From: Microbacterium ureisolvens
GTDB lineage: Bacteria; Actinomycetota; Actinomycetes; Actinomycetales; Microbacteriaceae
Assembly (NCBI RefSeq): GCF_015278315.1
Contig: NZ_JADIJE010000004.1
Location: forward strand, 1 to 64,000
Length of the DNA stretch: 64,000 nt
Direction of reading: 5' to 3'
Shown here piece after piece: positions 19,840 to 30,560 of this stretch (position 1 is the first letter of the stretch; each line of letters starts with the position of its first letter). Under the pieces are notes generated by a model. It had not been told where the DNA came from. It saw nothing but the letters and a program-made list of their open reading frames with translations, and did no database searches. A program made the position numbers and the translations under genes.

Positions 19840-20427
19840 TCAGCTCGCCAGGTCGAGCGAGACGATCGCGAGGTGCGGCTTGGGCCTTGCGACCTCTCGG
19901 AAACCCGCTTCTCGGAAGGTCGACAGCACGCCGTGGAACAGCTCGTTGGAAGCCATCTTGCGCCCCGCGTCGGGGTCGAGGGGGTAGGCCTCGATCACCC
20001 GCGCTCTGCCGCGGCGGGCGAAGTCGATCGCTGCGTCGAGCAACCGGGCGTTGAGCCCCTCGTTGCGATGCTCTTTGCGGACGACGAAGCAGCTCACCGC
20101 CCAGACCGAGTCGTCGTCCCACGGCTCTTGCGAGTTCGCCGTGAAGTTCTTCGTGCGCCCGATGCGCACCTGACGGATGCGCGGCCCCACGCGCACCCAG
20201 CCGGCGGCCTCGTCGTCGACGTATGCGATCAGTGCCGGCGGCGGACCCGCGGTGATCTCGTCGCGGAGCATGCCCTCGCGCTCTTGCAGGCTGGTCTTCT
20301 GCCACTCGGAGTTCGGCATCATCCACCACTGGCATTGGCAGCCGTAGCCGTCGCCTCCACCGCTCAGGGCGTGCTGGGCGTCGTCGAAGCGGTCGGCGGT
20401 GGCCGGTTCGATGGTGATATTCGGCAT
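19840..20427 (-). CDS. GNAT family N-acetyltransferase (CQCQWW type)
   Basis: A 195-residue GNAT protein with an unusual N-terminal CQCQWWMMPNSEW motif and CoA-binding region VVRKEHRNEGLNARLLDAA. It is a paralog of the protein encoded at 39005-39592, which shares the CQCQ motif, DDDSVWA and the R-x-x-G-x loop. A TAGCGT box lies six bases before its ATG (leaderless). Confidence 0.85.
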   Translation of the reverse strand: MPNITIEPATADRFDDAQHALSGGGDGYGCQCQWWMMPNSEWQKTSLQEREGMLRDEITAGPPPALIAYVDDEAAGWVRVGPRIRQVRIGRTKNFTANSQEPWDDDSVWAVSCFVVRKEHRNEGLNARLLDAAIDFARRGRARVIEAYPLDPDAGRKMASNELFHGVLSTFREAGFREVARPKPHLAIVSLDLAS

Positions 20428-20433
20428 GCCGCG

Positions 20434-20439
20434 ACGCTA
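20434..20439 (-). promoter_or_regulatory. Candidate -10 box for a leaderless transcript
   Basis: On the minus strand TAGCGT-CGCGGC-ATG: a TANNNT box six bases before the start of the GNAT gene ending at 20427. Confidence 0.45.
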
Positions 20440-20556
20440 ATGCGCCCCACCGACATGGGCAAGGACGACGGATGCCACGCCCGGGCGCGGCCCGGTTCGC
20501 GACGCCTCCGCGGACCGGGTAGGATGGGGGAGTTGTCCGCGCGCAAGCGGGGGCAT

Positions 20557-20630
<74 letters not shown>

Positions 20631-20635
20631 CAGAC

Positions 20636-20667
20636 AGGCCCGGAACTTCGGAAGAGGTTCCGGGCCT
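20636..20667 (+). terminator. Terminator of tRNA-Pro
   Basis: An 11-bp perfect stem (AGGCCCGGAAC / GTTCCGGGCCT) with a 10-nt loop followed by TCTTC, six bases after the tRNA. Confidence 0.88.
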
Positions 20668-20728
20668 TCTTCGTGCTTCGGCGGCACGCCCGAGGGCAGG
20701 CGCGCACGGCGGGGCCGCTCCCGCCGAC

Positions 20729-20734
20729 TACGCT
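20729..20734 (+). promoter_or_regulatory. Candidate -10 box of the jetABC operon
   Basis: TACGCT followed by seven bases and the jetA ATG (20742). No ribosome site is present, so a leaderless transcript starting at jetA is likely. No convincing -35 is seen. Confidence 0.45.
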
Positions 20735-20741
20735 GGATCTG

Positions 20742-22214
20742 ATGGGGAACACTCGTGCCGAGGCGGCATATCTGCGCTCGCTGGCGGCATTCCGAACCCC
20801 CACCCTCGACCTGCTGCACGGGCGCTATGCGCCCTTCGTGGTCGCGACGCTCTCGATCGTGTTCACGGTCGATCGCCCGTCGGTCGAGATCTCCGATGCG
20901 CACGCCGAGGTCGCTGAGATCCTCGATGAGCTGCGCGCGGCGGGGTACGACGAGGGCGACCGCACGCTGCCCGTCGGCACCGCCCGCGAGATCTGCCGCT
21001 ACTGGGTCCGCGTCGGCTGGCTCGTCCCGCAGATCGACGGCGACACCGAGGTGTACCGCCTGACCGCGCACGCGGTGGGAGCGCTCGAGATCACCGGACG
21101 CACAGCCGGCGGCCGCACGCGCGTATCGAACTCGCGCGTCCGCACGCTGCTGGAGGCGGTCGAGCGTCTGTCCGATCACGCCGAGACCGACCCCGCGGTG
21201 CGGATGGCCCGGCTCATCCAGGAGCGCGACGCGCTCGACGCCGAGATCGCGCGGCTCGAACTCGGGCAGTCCGAACCGGTCGACGACGAGCAGCTCCTCG
21301 AAGAGGCCGAGAACATCCTGCACCTGGCGCGCGAGCTGCCGGCGGACTTCACCCGGGTTGCCGAATCGATCAAGGCGATGCAGCGAGACGTCGTCGCCGA
21401 CCTGCGTCGTGACGTCCGACCGACCGGCGAGGTGCTGCGCGAGTACCTCCAGCGTGGGCAGCACGTCATGCAGTCCACCGTGGAAGGCCGGGCGTTCGCC
21501 GGCGCGCTGCGACTGATCGGCGATCCCGAGCGCATCGACAGCCTCACCGAGCAGCTGCACACCCTCCTGGCGCAGCCGTTCGCGCGCCTCATGGACGGCG
21601 AGCAGCGCAAGGAGCTGGACGCGATCGGCCGGCGGGTCGAGCTCGGCGTCGAGGAGGTGCTCACCGCGCAGCGCCGTGCCTCGCGCGTCATCACCGGGCA
21701 GGTGCGCACCCATGATCCGATCCGGGACCGCCAGGTCGACGATCTGCTGCGCGATGTCATGTCGGGGCTGCAGGCGTGGACCCGCAGCTCGTCGTCCGAC
21801 GCGCCGGTCGAGCCGCTGCGCAGCCTGCCGATGGCCGACATCGGCCATCTGCGGCAGTCGGTGAGCGACATCCGCCCTCCCGGAGCGCCCGCCCCGCTCA
21901 CCGCCTCTGACGAGGACGCGGAATTCACGGATGCCGACACCCGCGCGTGGGGCGGACCCCGGTACGCCAAGCTCGAGGCGTACGTCGCCGGTCTCGGCGG
22001 CGAATTCGACCTGGGGGACGCCTTCCAGAGGGCGGACGAGGAAGCCCGGCGCCCCGTGGACCTCGTGGGCCTCCTCGAGATCGCGCACCGCAACGGCATG
22101 ACCGAGGGGGATGAGGTCTCGGTCGTCGAGGCCGTCCGCCCCGACGGCACGACGCGACGCTTCGCGTTCGGAGCCGTCACCGCCCGCACCGCGAAGGAGC
22201 CCGACGATGACTGA
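20742..22214 (+). CDS. jetA: JetA / MksF kleisin-like subunit (DUF3375)
   Basis: A 490-residue protein of the DUF3375 family, the kleisin-type subunit of Wadjet (JetABCD) and MksBEF condensins. Typical features are the N-terminal block [39 protein letters not shown], the helical middle ([20 protein letters not shown], then [14 protein letters not shown]) and the C-terminal [20 protein letters not shown]. In characterised Wadjet systems this subunit bridges the SMC dimer and recruits JetB and JetD, and the complex restricts circular plasmids by loop extrusion. ATG 20742 is chosen because the ORF upstream of it is the tRNA terminator region. It overlaps jetB by 8 nt. Confidence 0.92.
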   Translation: MGNTRAEAAYLRSLAAFRTPTLDLLHGRYAPFVVATLSIVFTVDRPSVEISDAHAEVAEILDELRAAGYDEGDRTLPVGTAREICRYWVRVGWLVPQIDGDTEVYRLTAHAVGALEITGRTAGGRTRVSNSRVRTLLEAVERLSDHAETDPAVRMARLIQERDALDAEIARLELGQSEPVDDEQLLEEAENILHLARELPADFTRVAESIKAMQRDVVADLRRDVRPTGEVLREYLQRGQHVMQSTVEGRAFAGALRLIGDPERIDSLTEQLHTLLAQPFARLMDGEQRKELDAIGRRVELGVEEVLTAQRRASRVITGQVRTHDPIRDRQVDDLLRDVMSGLQAWTRSSSSDAPVEPLRSLPMADIGHLRQSVSDIRPPGAPAPLTASDEDAEFTDADTRAWGGPRYAKLEAYVAGLGGEFDLGDAFQRADEEARRPVDLVGLLEIAHRNGMTEGDEVSVVEAVRPDGTTRRFAFGAVTARTAKEPDDD

Positions 22215-22980
22215 CACCGCCGTGCAGAACGAGCCCGACGCCACCGGCGTCGCCGTGGAGGACGCCGCCGCGAGCGAGGCGTTCATCGCGCCGGCCGCGA
22301 TGGAGGACGACCTCGACGAGCTCTTCCCCGGCGACCGCGGGGTCCTCGACCCCGCGGTTCGGCGCGTCTTCGTGCATGTCCTGCAGCGCCGGTTCCTGTT
22401 CGCGGACCGCAACCGCGACGAGTGGATGGTGCTGCTCGACAACCAGCAGCTCATCGAGTCGCGCCTGAACGACCTCTTCGTGCGCCTCGTCGTCGATCAC
22501 GACCGCGGCGTCGCGTACAAGCAGCAGGTGCGCTCCGACGAGCTCGAAATGCCCATCCTGCTCCGGGATGCGGCGTACACGCGATCCGAGACGCTCGTGC
22601 TGGTGCACCTGCGCACCGTCTACCAGCGCGAATCCGCGGCGGGGGAGCCGGCAGCGCGCGTCGACATCGAGGATGTCGAGCAGACGGTCATGAGCTACTT
22701 CGTCGATGCCGACGGCGATACGGCCCGCCGCCAGCGTTCGATCCGCAAGGCGATGGACCGGCTGGCGCGTGACGGCATCGTCGATGAGGAGACCACGGGA
22801 AGGTTCCGCATCAGCCCCCTCGTCGAGATCGTGCTGAGCGCCGAGAAGCTGCGAGAGCTGCGCGACTGGCTGCGCTCGCAGTCTGATCCGTCACACACGG
22901 GGGGCGCGGCATCCGTCGCCTCAGCCGACGTGTTCGACGAGGCCGAAGACGACGAAGACGAAGAGGAGGCCGCGCTGTGA
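22207..22980 (+). CDS. jetB: JetB / MksE KITE subunit (DUF4194)
   Basis: A 257-residue DUF4194 protein, the winged-helix KITE subunit that binds the kleisin. The conserved core includes [38 protein letters not shown] and [27 protein letters not shown] (winged helix end). The first ~35 residues and the last ~20 (DEDEEEA-rich) are acidic and low complexity. ATG 22207 lies inside the jetA stop. The end overlaps jetC (GTGA), so the stoichiometry is translationally coupled. Confidence 0.92.
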   Translation: MTDTAVQNEPDATGVAVEDAAASEAFIAPAAMEDDLDELFPGDRGVLDPAVRRVFVHVLQRRFLFADRNRDEWMVLLDNQQLIESRLNDLFVRLVVDHDRGVAYKQQVRSDELEMPILLRDAAYTRSETLVLVHLRTVYQRESAAGEPAARVDIEDVEQTVMSYFVDADGDTARRQRSIRKAMDRLARDGIVDEETTGRFRISPLVEIVLSAEKLRELRDWLRSQSDPSHTGGAASVASADVFDEAEDDEDEEEAAL

Positions 22981-25900
22981 CGATGCTCGACACGCTGTTC
23001 GGGCTCATCCCGGCGGCATCGCGGGGGCAGCAGTGGCTCGCCGAGGATCTGCAGCTCGTCAACTGGGGCGGCTACGACGGGGCTCACCGCGTGCGGTTCT
23101 CGCCCGAGGCCACACTCCTGTGCGGTGGGTCGGGATCGGGCAAGTCCACGCTGATGGACGCGTACATCGCGTTGATGATGCCCCACACGACGCCGTTCAA
23201 CGGCGCGTCGAACGGGGGCGTGACCGGTCGCCCGCGCGGCGACGAGCAGCGCAACATCCTGTCGTACGGGCGAGGCAAGCTCGATGAGTCGCGCACGGAG
23301 GACGGCACGAAGATGCGCGTGCTCCGCGGCGACGGCGAAGACACGTGGACCGCGGTGGCGATGACGTGGATCGACCACGACGGGTCCCGCTTCACCGCAG
23401 TACGCGCGTGGTACCTCCCGGCCGGTGCGCGCGTGCTCGAAGACACCGTGCGCGTGCGTGCCACGACGGACCGTGCGTTCGACCTTGGCTCGCTCGAGCA
23501 GGCGGCGGGGCTGCGCCTCTCCGACCTCTCGATCAGGAACGCCGGGCTCGACCCCGTGGCAACCGATCGCGAGTTCTCGGCTCGCCTGCACGCCGTGCTG
23601 GGGATCGGGGCGGCCGGCGCGGGGGCCAAGGCGATCAGCCTGCTCGCCCGCATCCAGGCCGGTCAGCAGATCACCACGGTCGACGACCTGTACAAGCGTC
23701 TGGTGCTCGAGGAGCCCGAGACGATGACGACGGCCGACGCCGTCGTGGCCCACTTCGACGGCCTAGAGAGCACGCGCACGAGGATGCTGACGGCTCGTCA
23801 GCAGGTGGGAGCCCTCGAGCCGATCGGCGAGCTGCGCGAGAAGATCGCGGCGGCAGCGGAGCGCGTGCAGCTGATCGACGAGGTCGGCGAGTTCTCCGAC
23901 CCCGCGTCGCTCGCGACGCTGTGGCGCGCCGACCGCCGATTGGGGCTCCTCCGCGAGGTCGAGACGGAGCTTCGCGATCGGAAGAACGCCGCGGAGGTCT
24001 CGCTGCGCGAGACCCGCGCGCTCGCCGATGCTGCCGAGACGGAGCGCGACGGCCTCGTCGAGGTGCTGCGGCTGTCGGGCGGGGATCGCCTCGAGACCGC
24101 CCAGCGGGAGCTGCGCGAGGTCGAGCGGCGGCTGACCGCGACGCAGAGCCGGCGGACGGCGCTCGAAGCGGACCTGCGCGCGATCGGCGAGGAGGCGGGC
24201 ACGCACGCGGAGTTCGCCGCGCTCGTGGACCGCGCCCGTGAGAGCCTGGCCGACCGCGATGCCAAGGGCGGCGCCCGCGCCGAATACGCCGAGGCGATCT
24301 CGGCGGAGAAGTCCACCGCGCGCGAGATCGCCGAGCTCGAAGCGGAGGTTCGCCGCGCGTCCGGGTTGCAGGGCAACATTCCGCGGGCGCTGCACGAGTC
24401 GCGCGAGCTCGTCGCGCAAGCGGCCGGGATCGATGTCGAGGACCTGCCGTTCGTCGGCGAGCTGATCGAGGTGCGCACGGAGTTCGAGCCGTGGCGGGAG
24501 GCCTTCAACCTCGCGCTGGGGGGTTTCGCGACGACGCTCCTCATCGACGTGGAGCAGCTCGGGCGGTTCCGCACCGCGATCGATTCGGTGCGCACGCCGG
24601 TGCGGCTGCGCTACGAGGGGGTTCACACCGGCCTCGACGAGGGGGACCGCCGCGACACGACCACGCTGCCGGGGCGTCTCGATTACCAGAGCACGCCTTT
24701 CACGGGCTGGCTGCAGGAGCGCCTCGGCGACCGCTTCGGCTTCGTGTGCGTCGATTCCGCGATCGACCTGTCGCGCCACCGCATGGCGCTGACGCTCACC
24801 GGCCAGGTCTCGCAGGGCAGCCGTGGCGCCCACGGCGGCCACGGCCGTGAGAACGTGCTCGGGTTCTCGAACGACCGGCGGCTCGCCGATCTCGGGCGCC
24901 AGCTCGACGAGGCCCGCGCCCGGCTGGCACGCGCTGCGGACGCGCGCAAGCGGGCGGACGCCGCGCTGGATGCCGTCGACGCCCGCTTCGCGGTGTATGC
25001 AAAGCTCCGCGATCTCGCCTGGGAGCAGGTCGACGTCGCCTCCGTCACGGCCGAGCGCGACCGATGGCTCGCCGTGCACGACGACGTGACGGCATCCAAT
25101 CCCGAGATCGCCCGCGTGCAGGGGCAGATCGCCGCCGCGAAGGGCAAAGCGGCGCGCCTGCGCGAGGAGATCGCGCGCACCACGGTCGAGCGTGAGCAGA
25201 TCGAGTCGCAGTGGAGCGACGTCATCGACGACGTCGACGCGGATCAGACGGTGGTCGACGCTGCCGAGGACGCGGGGCGGATGCTGCGCCCCGACCAGAT
25301 CGCGTTCCTCGACGACCGATTCAGCCTGGCGAAGACCTCGCGGCCGGAGAGCGCGTCCGATGCGCTGGCCGGTTTCGTCGCCGCGCTCACGACCGCCGCC
25401 CAGCGCCTCACCGAGGATCGGCGGGCGGCGGCCGACGTCCTGGAGCAGCAGCGCGACAGCGTGCGGCGCATCATGGTGAGCTTCCTGGAGCGCTGGCCCA
25501 ACCCGAACCTGCTGCCGGACCCCGACGAGTCGATCGACGACTTCGAGCGCATCCTCGAGGCGCTGCGGACGAGCGGGCTGCACGAGCTCCAGGCCGAGTG
25601 GCGCGACAGCCTGCTGAAGCTGTCGGGAAACGACCTCACCAACCTCGACTCGACGCTGAGCCGGTCGATCCGCGAGATCCGCGATCGCATCGCGCCGATC
25701 AACGAAATCATGCAGGACCTGCCGTTCTACGACGACGACCACCGCCTGCAGATCACGACGCGCGAGAACCAGTCCGAGGCGCGCCGTCGCTTCCGCCGCG
25801 AGCTGCGCGAGGTGCGCGCGCTCATCGAGGCGGCGTCGACGGACGACGAGCGCGAGCAGGTGTACCGCCGCATGTCGAGGCTGATCGGTCACATGCGGCG

Positions 25901-26330
25901 CTCGGCACCCGACTTCGGCGACCTCATCGACGTCCGCAACCACGTGCGGGTGAGCGCCGAGCGCGTCGACGCCACGACGAAGCAGCACGTCGCGCTGTAC
26001 GACCACATCGGCGAGAAGTCGGGCGGCGAATCGCAGGAGCTCATCGCCTTCATCGTGGGCGCGGCGCTGCGCTATCAGCTCGGGGACGCCGGTGCCGAGC
26101 GTCCGCGCTACGCGCCCGTCTTCATGGACGAAGCGCTCATCAAGGCCGACGCGCACTTCACCAAGCGCGCGATCGGCGCGTGGCGTGGCCTCGGCTTCCA
26201 GCTCGTGATCGGCGCGCCCAACGACAAGTACAGCGCGATCGAGCCGCACGTCGACGTCGAGTACGACATCCTCAAGGACACCCGCGGCCGCTCGTGGGCC
26301 AAGCTCAAGGTCGGCCTGCCGGAGAGCTGA
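22977..26330 (+). CDS. jetC: JetC / MksB SMC-like ATPase
   Basis: A 1117-residue SMC ATPase. Walker [10 protein letters not shown] is at residues 50-58. Long Arg/Glu/Ala coiled-coil arms flank a central hinge-like section (about residues 480-620). The signature region [14 protein letters not shown] is near residue 1012 and Walker [13 protein letters not shown] near 1046, followed by [15 protein letters not shown], a hallmark of JetC/MksB proteins. All ATPase motifs are intact, so it should be active. The length fits the family. The start is GTG 22977, behind AGAGGAGG in jetB. The expected next gene, jetD (DUF3322/DUF2220 nuclease), is missing; the next gene is on the opposite strand. Confidence 0.94.
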   Translation: MTMLDTLFGLIPAASRGQQWLAEDLQLVNWGGYDGAHRVRFSPEATLLCGGSGSGKSTLMDAYIALMMPHTTPFNGASNGGVTGRPRGDEQRNILSYGRGKLDESRTEDGTKMRVLRGDGEDTWTAVAMTWIDHDGSRFTAVRAWYLPAGARVLEDTVRVRATTDRAFDLGSLEQAAGLRLSDLSIRNAGLDPVATDREFSARLHAVLGIGAAGAGAKAISLLARIQAGQQITTVDDLYKRLVLEEPETMTTADAVVAHFDGLESTRTRMLTARQQVGALEPIGELREKIAAAAERVQLIDEVGEFSDPASLATLWRADRRLGLLREVETELRDRKNAAEVSLRETRALADAAETERDGLVEVLRLSGGDRLETAQRELREVERRLTATQSRRTALEADLRAIGEEAGTHAEFAALVDRARESLADRDAKGGARAEYAEAISAEKSTAREIAELEAEVRRASGLQGNIPRALHESRELVAQAAGIDVEDLPFVGELIEVRTEFEPWREAFNLALGGFATTLLIDVEQLGRFRTAIDSVRTPVRLRYEGVHTGLDEGDRRDTTTLPGRLDYQSTPFTGWLQERLGDRFGFVCVDSAIDLSRHRMALTLTGQVSQGSRGAHGGHGRENVLGFSNDRRLADLGRQLDEARARLARAADARKRADAALDAVDARFAVYAKLRDLAWEQVDVASVTAERDRWLAVHDDVTASNPEIARVQGQIAAAKGKAARLREEIARTTVEREQIESQWSDVIDDVDADQTVVDAAEDAGRMLRPDQIAFLDDRFSLAKTSRPESASDALAGFVAALTTAAQRLTEDRRAAADVLEQQRDSVRRIMVSFLERWPNPNLLPDPDESIDDFERILEALRTSGLHELQAEWRDSLLKLSGNDLTNLDSTLSRSIREIRDRIAPINEIMQDLPFYDDDHRLQITTRENQSEARRRFRRELREVRALIEAASTDDEREQVYRRMSRLIGHMRRSAPDFGDLIDVRNHVRVSAERVDATTKQHVALYDHIGEKSGGESQELIAFIVGAALRYQLGDAGAERPRYAPVFMDEALIKADAHFTKRAIGAWRGLGFQLVIGAPNDKYSAIEPHVDVEYDILKDTRGRSWAKLKVGLPES

Positions 26331-26369
26331 CGGCGGGGCCGAGTCGGATCGCGCGGGTCGATCCGGGGG

Positions 26370-27695
26370 TCAGTGCTCCCAGACGTGCTCGATCGGGATC
26401 TCCTGACCGAGCACCCGCTCGGCGGCGCGGTGCCCCGAGAACATGGCGGCGGGCACCGTCGCCGGATCGTCGGTCCAGGTCGCCTCGCCGGCGAGATGCA
26501 GGACCCCGGCGACCGGCGTCGCGAGGTCGTCGTGGTCGGCGGTGGTGGAGCCCACCGTCATGTAGGCGTACGAGCCGTGCGACCACGGGTCGTCCTGCCA
26601 GTCGGTGATGTGCACGGACGTCGGCTGCGGCACCCGATCGCCGTACAGGCGGCGCAGCTGCACGAGGATCGACTCGACGATCTCGTCCTCGGTCCAGTCC
26701 CAGGTCTCGACAGCGGCGGGTCCGGCGGCGAACGTCAGCAGCGTCGGGGCGTCGTGCAGCGCGGTGAGGTCGTACCACGAGTGCCACCAGCGGGACTCGG
26801 GGCCCTGCTGCCGGATCGCGTACACGCCGTCATCCCAGAACTTCGTGGGGAACCGGAGGAACACCTTCTCGAACGAGTTCATCTTCAGGCGGCTCAGCGC
26901 ACCGGCGACGGGCTCGGGCAGCGCCGGCTCGATGACGAAGTCCTCCGACTGCAGCACGCCGACGGGCACCGTCACCACGATGCTGTCGGCCGAGAACAGG
27001 CCGTGGTCGGTCGTGACGACCACGCCACCCGGCGACCACTGCACGAGAGACACGACGTGGATGAGGCGGATGTCGAGGCCCTCGGCCAGTCGCCTCGGGA
27101 GGCGGTCGTAGCCGTCGGGGAAGACGACCTCGTCGCCGTCGATCGAGTCGTCGTCGAGGCCGTGCGCGGCGAGGTCCTCGATCCACGCCCCGTACTGCTC
27201 CTCCGACCGGTGCTCCATGTACTCGCGCACGCGCTGCGTGCGCTCCTCGTCCCAGCCCTGGGCGGCCAGGACCGCCTCGGTGACGTCGCGGTAGGAGGCG
27301 TCGGGAGCGGATGCCGCGACCACGCCCTCCAGGGCGGCATCGGCGGCGTGGATGTCGGCGATGTACGCGCGGGTCGCGGCATCCGTCAATCTCGTCCCAT
27401 CCGGCCCGTAGTACGCGATGGGGCGGCTGTCGGCCTGGTAGCCGCCGACCGTGAACTCGACCATGGGCATGCCGAAGGCGTCCGCCGCGGCCGCCACGGG
27501 GGAGCCGGTGACACCGTGGATCCACGACGCGCCCATGTCGGTGGTGAGTCCGAAGCGGCGGTCGGTAGACACCCGCCCGCCGACGCGGTCCCGCGCTTCG
27601 AGCACGACCACGTCACGCCCCGCCTCGACCAGGAGGTGCGCGGCGGTCAGGCCCGCGACGCCGGCGCCGACCACGATCGTGTCGAAGTGATCCAT
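26370..27695 (-). CDS. Flavin-dependent monoamine/polyamine oxidase
   Basis: A 441-residue FAD oxidoreductase of the amine oxidase family. The dinucleotide motif TIVVGAGVAGLTAAHLL is at the N-terminus, followed by VVVLEARDRVGGRV and DMGASWIHG. The C-terminal FAD block is LHLAGEATW. The substrate (mono- or polyamine) is not predictable. The start at 27695 has GGGAGGA upstream. It lies downstream of the regulator gene on the same strand and may be co-transcribed with it. Confidence 0.88.
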   Translation of the reverse strand: MDHFDTIVVGAGVAGLTAAHLLVEAGRDVVVLEARDRVGGRVSTDRRFGLTTDMGASWIHGVTGSPVAAAADAFGMPMVEFTVGGYQADSRPIAYYGPDGTRLTDAATRAYIADIHAADAALEGVVAASAPDASYRDVTEAVLAAQGWDEERTQRVREYMEHRSEEQYGAWIEDLAAHGLDDDSIDGDEVVFPDGYDRLPRRLAEGLDIRLIHVVSLVQWSPGGVVVTTDHGLFSADSIVVTVPVGVLQSEDFVIEPALPEPVAGALSRLKMNSFEKVFLRFPTKFWDDGVYAIRQQGPESRWWHSWYDLTALHDAPTLLTFAAGPAAVETWDWTEDEIVESILVQLRRLYGDRVPQPTSVHITDWQDDPWSHGSYAYMTVGSTTADHDDLATPVAGVLHLAGEATWTDDPATVPAAMFSGHRAAERVLGQEIPIEHVWEH

Positions 27696-27738
27696 GGTGT
27701 CCGTCCTCCCGCGCGGCGCGGCGCCACGCGATCCGACG

Positions 27739-28353
27739 CTATCGTCCCGCGGCGTGCGTCAGCATCAGCCGGCACCGGTGCGCGGTCACGAAGGGTTCGA
27801 GGCGCTCCATCTCGAGCGGCCCTTCGGTGTGGCGCAGGACGTCCTGCACGAGGCGGGCGTGCACACCGCAGACGAGGGCGCGGTCCTCGTCGATCATGTC
27901 GTGGTACCGGCACGGTGCGAGGTCGAACGAGAGCGACCCCTCATCGACGGCGGGATCCAGCCCCGCGTCGTCGAGGTGCTCGTACAGCACGTCGAGCTGC
28001 CGCACGGCTCCGGGATCGAGCACCGGCGCGGCGGCACCTGTCACGGCGCGCAGCATCCGTCCCCGCTCCGCAGCACCCGCGACGCGCGCGCTCGCCGCCT
28101 CGCTGGTCGCCGACTCCCGCACGGGGTGGAACACCACGGGCGGGCGGCCCCGCACGCCGACCTGCACGGTCTCGCTGCGGATCAGGCCTTCGTCCTCGAG
28201 CACGCGCAGATGGTCGCGGACGGTGTTCAGCGGGATGCCGCATTCCGATGCGAGCTCGCCGGCTCGCCGCCCGGGGACCCGCTGGATGGCCTGAAGCAGC
28301 TGCAGGCGACGGGGCTGGGTCAGCCCGCGGAAGTCGTGGGCGCGGCGCGGCAT
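27739..28353 (-). CDS. HTH regulator with C-terminal cysteines, divergent from hmp
   Basis: A 204-residue regulator. Residues ~5-80 form a winged helix (LTQPRRLQLLQAIQRVPGRR, ECGIPLNTVRDHLRVLEDEGLI, VGVRGRPPVVFHP). The C-terminal half has cysteines in APCRYHDMIDEDRALVCGVHARL and RCRLMLT, spaced much like the iron-sulphur ligands of SufR-type regulators. Divergence from the flavohemoglobin gene suggests it senses nitric oxide or oxidative stress through a cluster; this is inference. The start at 28353 is set by TACCCT six bases upstream (leaderless). Confidence 0.8.
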   Translation of the reverse strand: MPRRAHDFRGLTQPRRLQLLQAIQRVPGRRAGELASECGIPLNTVRDHLRVLEDEGLIRSETVQVGVRGRPPVVFHPVRESATSEAASARVAGAAERGRMLRAVTGAAAPVLDPGAVRQLDVLYEHLDDAGLDPAVDEGSLSFDLAPCRYHDMIDEDRALVCGVHARLVQDVLRHTEGPLEMERLEPFVTAHRCRLMLTHAAGR

Positions 28354-28359
28354 GGTCCC

Positions 28360-28365
28360 AGGGTA
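28360..28365 (-). promoter_or_regulatory. Candidate -10 box for a leaderless transcript
   Basis: Minus strand TACCCT-GGGACC-ATG, six bases before the start of the cysteine-bearing regulator. Confidence 0.45.
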
Positions 28366-28396
28366 GGCGGCGAACACGGACACCGCCTGGGCGGAG

Positions 28397-28412
28397 ACCG
28401 GATAAAACCGGT
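28397..28412. promoter_or_regulatory. Palindromic operator candidate in the regulator-hmp intergenic region
   Basis: ACCGGATAAAACCGGT: perfect 5-bp arms around a 6-bp AT-rich centre, lying between the divergent regulator and flavohemoglobin genes. It is the best candidate site for autoregulation and control of hmp. Confidence 0.45.
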
Positions 28413-28483
28413 GGAACGCCGGACGCGCGATGGCCGCGACGCGAGAGGGTCGGACTCGCGACTCGAAAGAGAAAGGGAACCAC

Positions 28484-29704
28484 ATGCAGCTCTCACCGGA
28501 GTCCGAAGCCATCGTCCGCGCCACGGCGGGTGTCGTCGCCGAACACGCCGAGGAGATCACGAAGGTCTTCTATCCGGCGATGTTCGCCGCCCACCCCGAG
28601 CTGCTGGGGGTCTTCAACCGCGCGAACCAGGCGATCGGCGAGCAGCCCAAGGCACTCGCCGCGTCGGTGGTCGCCTTCGCGGTGCAGCTCATCGACCCGG
28701 ACGCGCCCGACTTCACCCCGGTGATGCGCCGGATCGCCCACAAGCACGTCTCGCTCGGCATCCAGGCCCGCCAGTACACGATCGTCGGCCACCACCTGCT
28801 GGACGCCGTCGGCACCGTGCTGGGCGACGCCGTGACGCCCGAGGTGCGCGCAGCGTGGGACGAGGTGTACTGGCTGTTCGGCGTCTCGCTCATCGCCGAG
28901 GAGGCGAAGCTCTACGCGCAGGGCGGCACCGACCCCGAGCACCCGTGGCGGCCGTACCGGGTGGTCGAGCGCTTCGAAGAGTCCGACGAGGTGTTCTCGC
29001 TGCTGCTCGCGCCGGTCGAGGGCGAGACGCCCTCGCACCACACGGGCCAGTACATCGCCATCGCCGTCGACCTTCCCGACGGCTCGCGCCAGCCCCGCCA
29101 GTACACCATCTCTTCCGGTCCGCGCGGCGACTCGCTCCGCGTCACGATCAAGCGGGTGCGCGGTGCCGACGGAGCGCCCGACGGGCAGGTCTCGACGTGG
29201 CTGCACGAGAACGCGCAGCCGGGGACGGTGCTCGACGTGTCGCAGCCGGCCGGCGACGTGGTGCTCGATGACTCCGAGCAGCCCCTCGTGCTGGTCTCGG
29301 CGGGCATCGGCATCACGCCGGTGGCGGCCATCCTCGAGGACCTCTCGCGGCGCCAGCCGCAGCGCACGGTGCGGCTCTTCCACGCCGATCGGGCGCACGA
29401 CACCCACGCGCTGTACTCATCGCTGCGCCGTCAGGTGCTGGCGATGGGCGATGCGAAGGCGCAGAACTGGTACGAGACGGATGCCGAGACCGCGCCCACA
29501 CTCCACCCGGCGCTGCCGGGGTTCATGGATCTCTCCACTGTCGAGCTGCCCGACGACGCCGCCGTGTTCATGTGCGGCCCGCTGCCGTTCATGCGGATCT
29601 CGCGGGCGACGCTGATGGCGCGCGGCATCCCGAGCGAGCGGATCCACTACGAGGTCTTCGGACCCGATCTGTGGGCGCAGAACCCGGAGTCCGCCGCAGC
29701 CTGA
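28484..29704 (+). CDS. hmp: Flavohemoglobin (nitric oxide dioxygenase)
   Basis: A 406-residue cytosolic enzyme that oxidises NO to nitrate with NAD(P)H. The globin domain (residues 1-140) has the proximal histidine in RRIAHKHVSLGI and GHHLLDAV. The FAD domain has RQYTISSGP, the NAD domain VLVSAGIGITPVAAILED, and the C-terminus MCGPLPFM and EVFGPDLW. ATG 28484 has AGAAAGGG upstream; a longer ORF start is unlikely. It is divergent from the cysteine-bearing regulator. Confidence 0.95.
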   Translation: MQLSPESEAIVRATAGVVAEHAEEITKVFYPAMFAAHPELLGVFNRANQAIGEQPKALAASVVAFAVQLIDPDAPDFTPVMRRIAHKHVSLGIQARQYTIVGHHLLDAVGTVLGDAVTPEVRAAWDEVYWLFGVSLIAEEAKLYAQGGTDPEHPWRPYRVVERFEESDEVFSLLLAPVEGETPSHHTGQYIAIAVDLPDGSRQPRQYTISSGPRGDSLRVTIKRVRGADGAPDGQVSTWLHENAQPGTVLDVSQPAGDVVLDDSEQPLVLVSAGIGITPVAAILEDLSRRQPQRTVRLFHADRAHDTHALYSSLRRQVLAMGDAKAQNWYETDAETAPTLHPALPGFMDLSTVELPDDAAVFMCGPLPFMRISRATLMARGIPSERIHYEVFGPDLWAQNPESAAA

Positions 29705-29766
29705 AAACGGCGCCGCTGCCAGGCGCGTGCCCACCACCTCTTCCGGTCCCGTGAGAGTGTGGGCGC

Positions 29767-30471
29767 GTGACCTCGCACCACCCATCGTCGTCGCACCGCC
29801 CCGCACTCGTCATCCGGCAGGAGGAGCGGGCGGATGCCGCGACCGACCTCGAGCGATCCGTCGAACTCCTGCGCGCGGTCGCCGATGGCACCGTCGTCCA
29901 GCCCCGGGTGGTGCGGGTGTACACGCCCGAGCCGACCGTTGCGATGAGCCGCCGCGAGAGCCGGCTGCCGGGATTCGAGACGGCTCGACGGGCATCGTCG
30001 GATCGGGGCTTCGCGCCGGTCATCCGACCGACCGGCGGTCGCGCGGTCGCCTACGACGAGACGTGCATCGTGTTCGACGTGATCGTCCGCGAGGATGCGG
30101 GAGCGATCGACCAGGCGCTGTTCTTCCGCGAGGTCGGCGGCGCGCTCGCCGCGGCGATGCGCGGTCTCGGTGTCGACGCGCGGGTCGGCGACGTGCCGGG
30201 GGAGTACTGCCCTGGTGAGTTCAGCGTCAACGCGCGCGGTGCGGTCAAGCTCATCGGCACGTCACAGCGCGCGGTGCGCGGTGCCCGGCTGCTGAGCGGG
30301 ATGCTGCCGCTCGAAGGCGTCGATCGATTCACGGATGTGCTCCTGGTCGTGAACGCCGCGCTCGAGCTCGACTGGGACCCATCGACGTTCGGCACACTGG
30401 CCACCGAGGTGCCGCGCATGCCGCGGGAGGTGGTCGAGCGCGCCCTTATCGCCGCGCTCGCCGGAGGCTGA
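29767..30471 (+). CDS. Lipoate-protein ligase A family protein
   Basis: A 234-residue BPL/LplA-fold protein, likely to attach lipoate or octanoate to E2/GcvH lysines. The signature RPTGGRAVAYDETCIVFDV corresponds to the R-R-x-G-G-G-A-V block of LplA. The lysine in GAVKLIGTSQRAVRGARL is the conserved catalytic lysine. It lacks the C-terminal accessory domain of E. coli LplA. The start is GTG 29767. Confidence 0.85.
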   Translation: MTSHHPSSSHRPALVIRQEERADAATDLERSVELLRAVADGTVVQPRVVRVYTPEPTVAMSRRESRLPGFETARRASSDRGFAPVIRPTGGRAVAYDETCIVFDVIVREDAGAIDQALFFREVGGALAAAMRGLGVDARVGDVPGEYCPGEFSVNARGAVKLIGTSQRAVRGARLLSGMLPLEGVDRFTDVLLVVNAALELDWDPSTFGTLATEVPRMPREVVERALIAALAGG

Positions 30472-30560
30472 CCCATCAGCGCAGCGGGCCGAAGGCGCGG
30501 AGGTCGGCGGCCAGCACGTCGGGCAGTCGGGGGACCGACGGTCGGGACCGCACCGCCCTG

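Noticed and set aside
26331..28724. A jetD gene or a 783-residue plus-strand ORF downstream of jetC
   Set aside because: The plus-strand ORF is the antisense shadow of the amine oxidase, whose minus-strand motifs (FAD P-loop, GGRV, LHLAGEATW) are unambiguous. No DUF2220/DUF3322-like sequence is visible on either strand.
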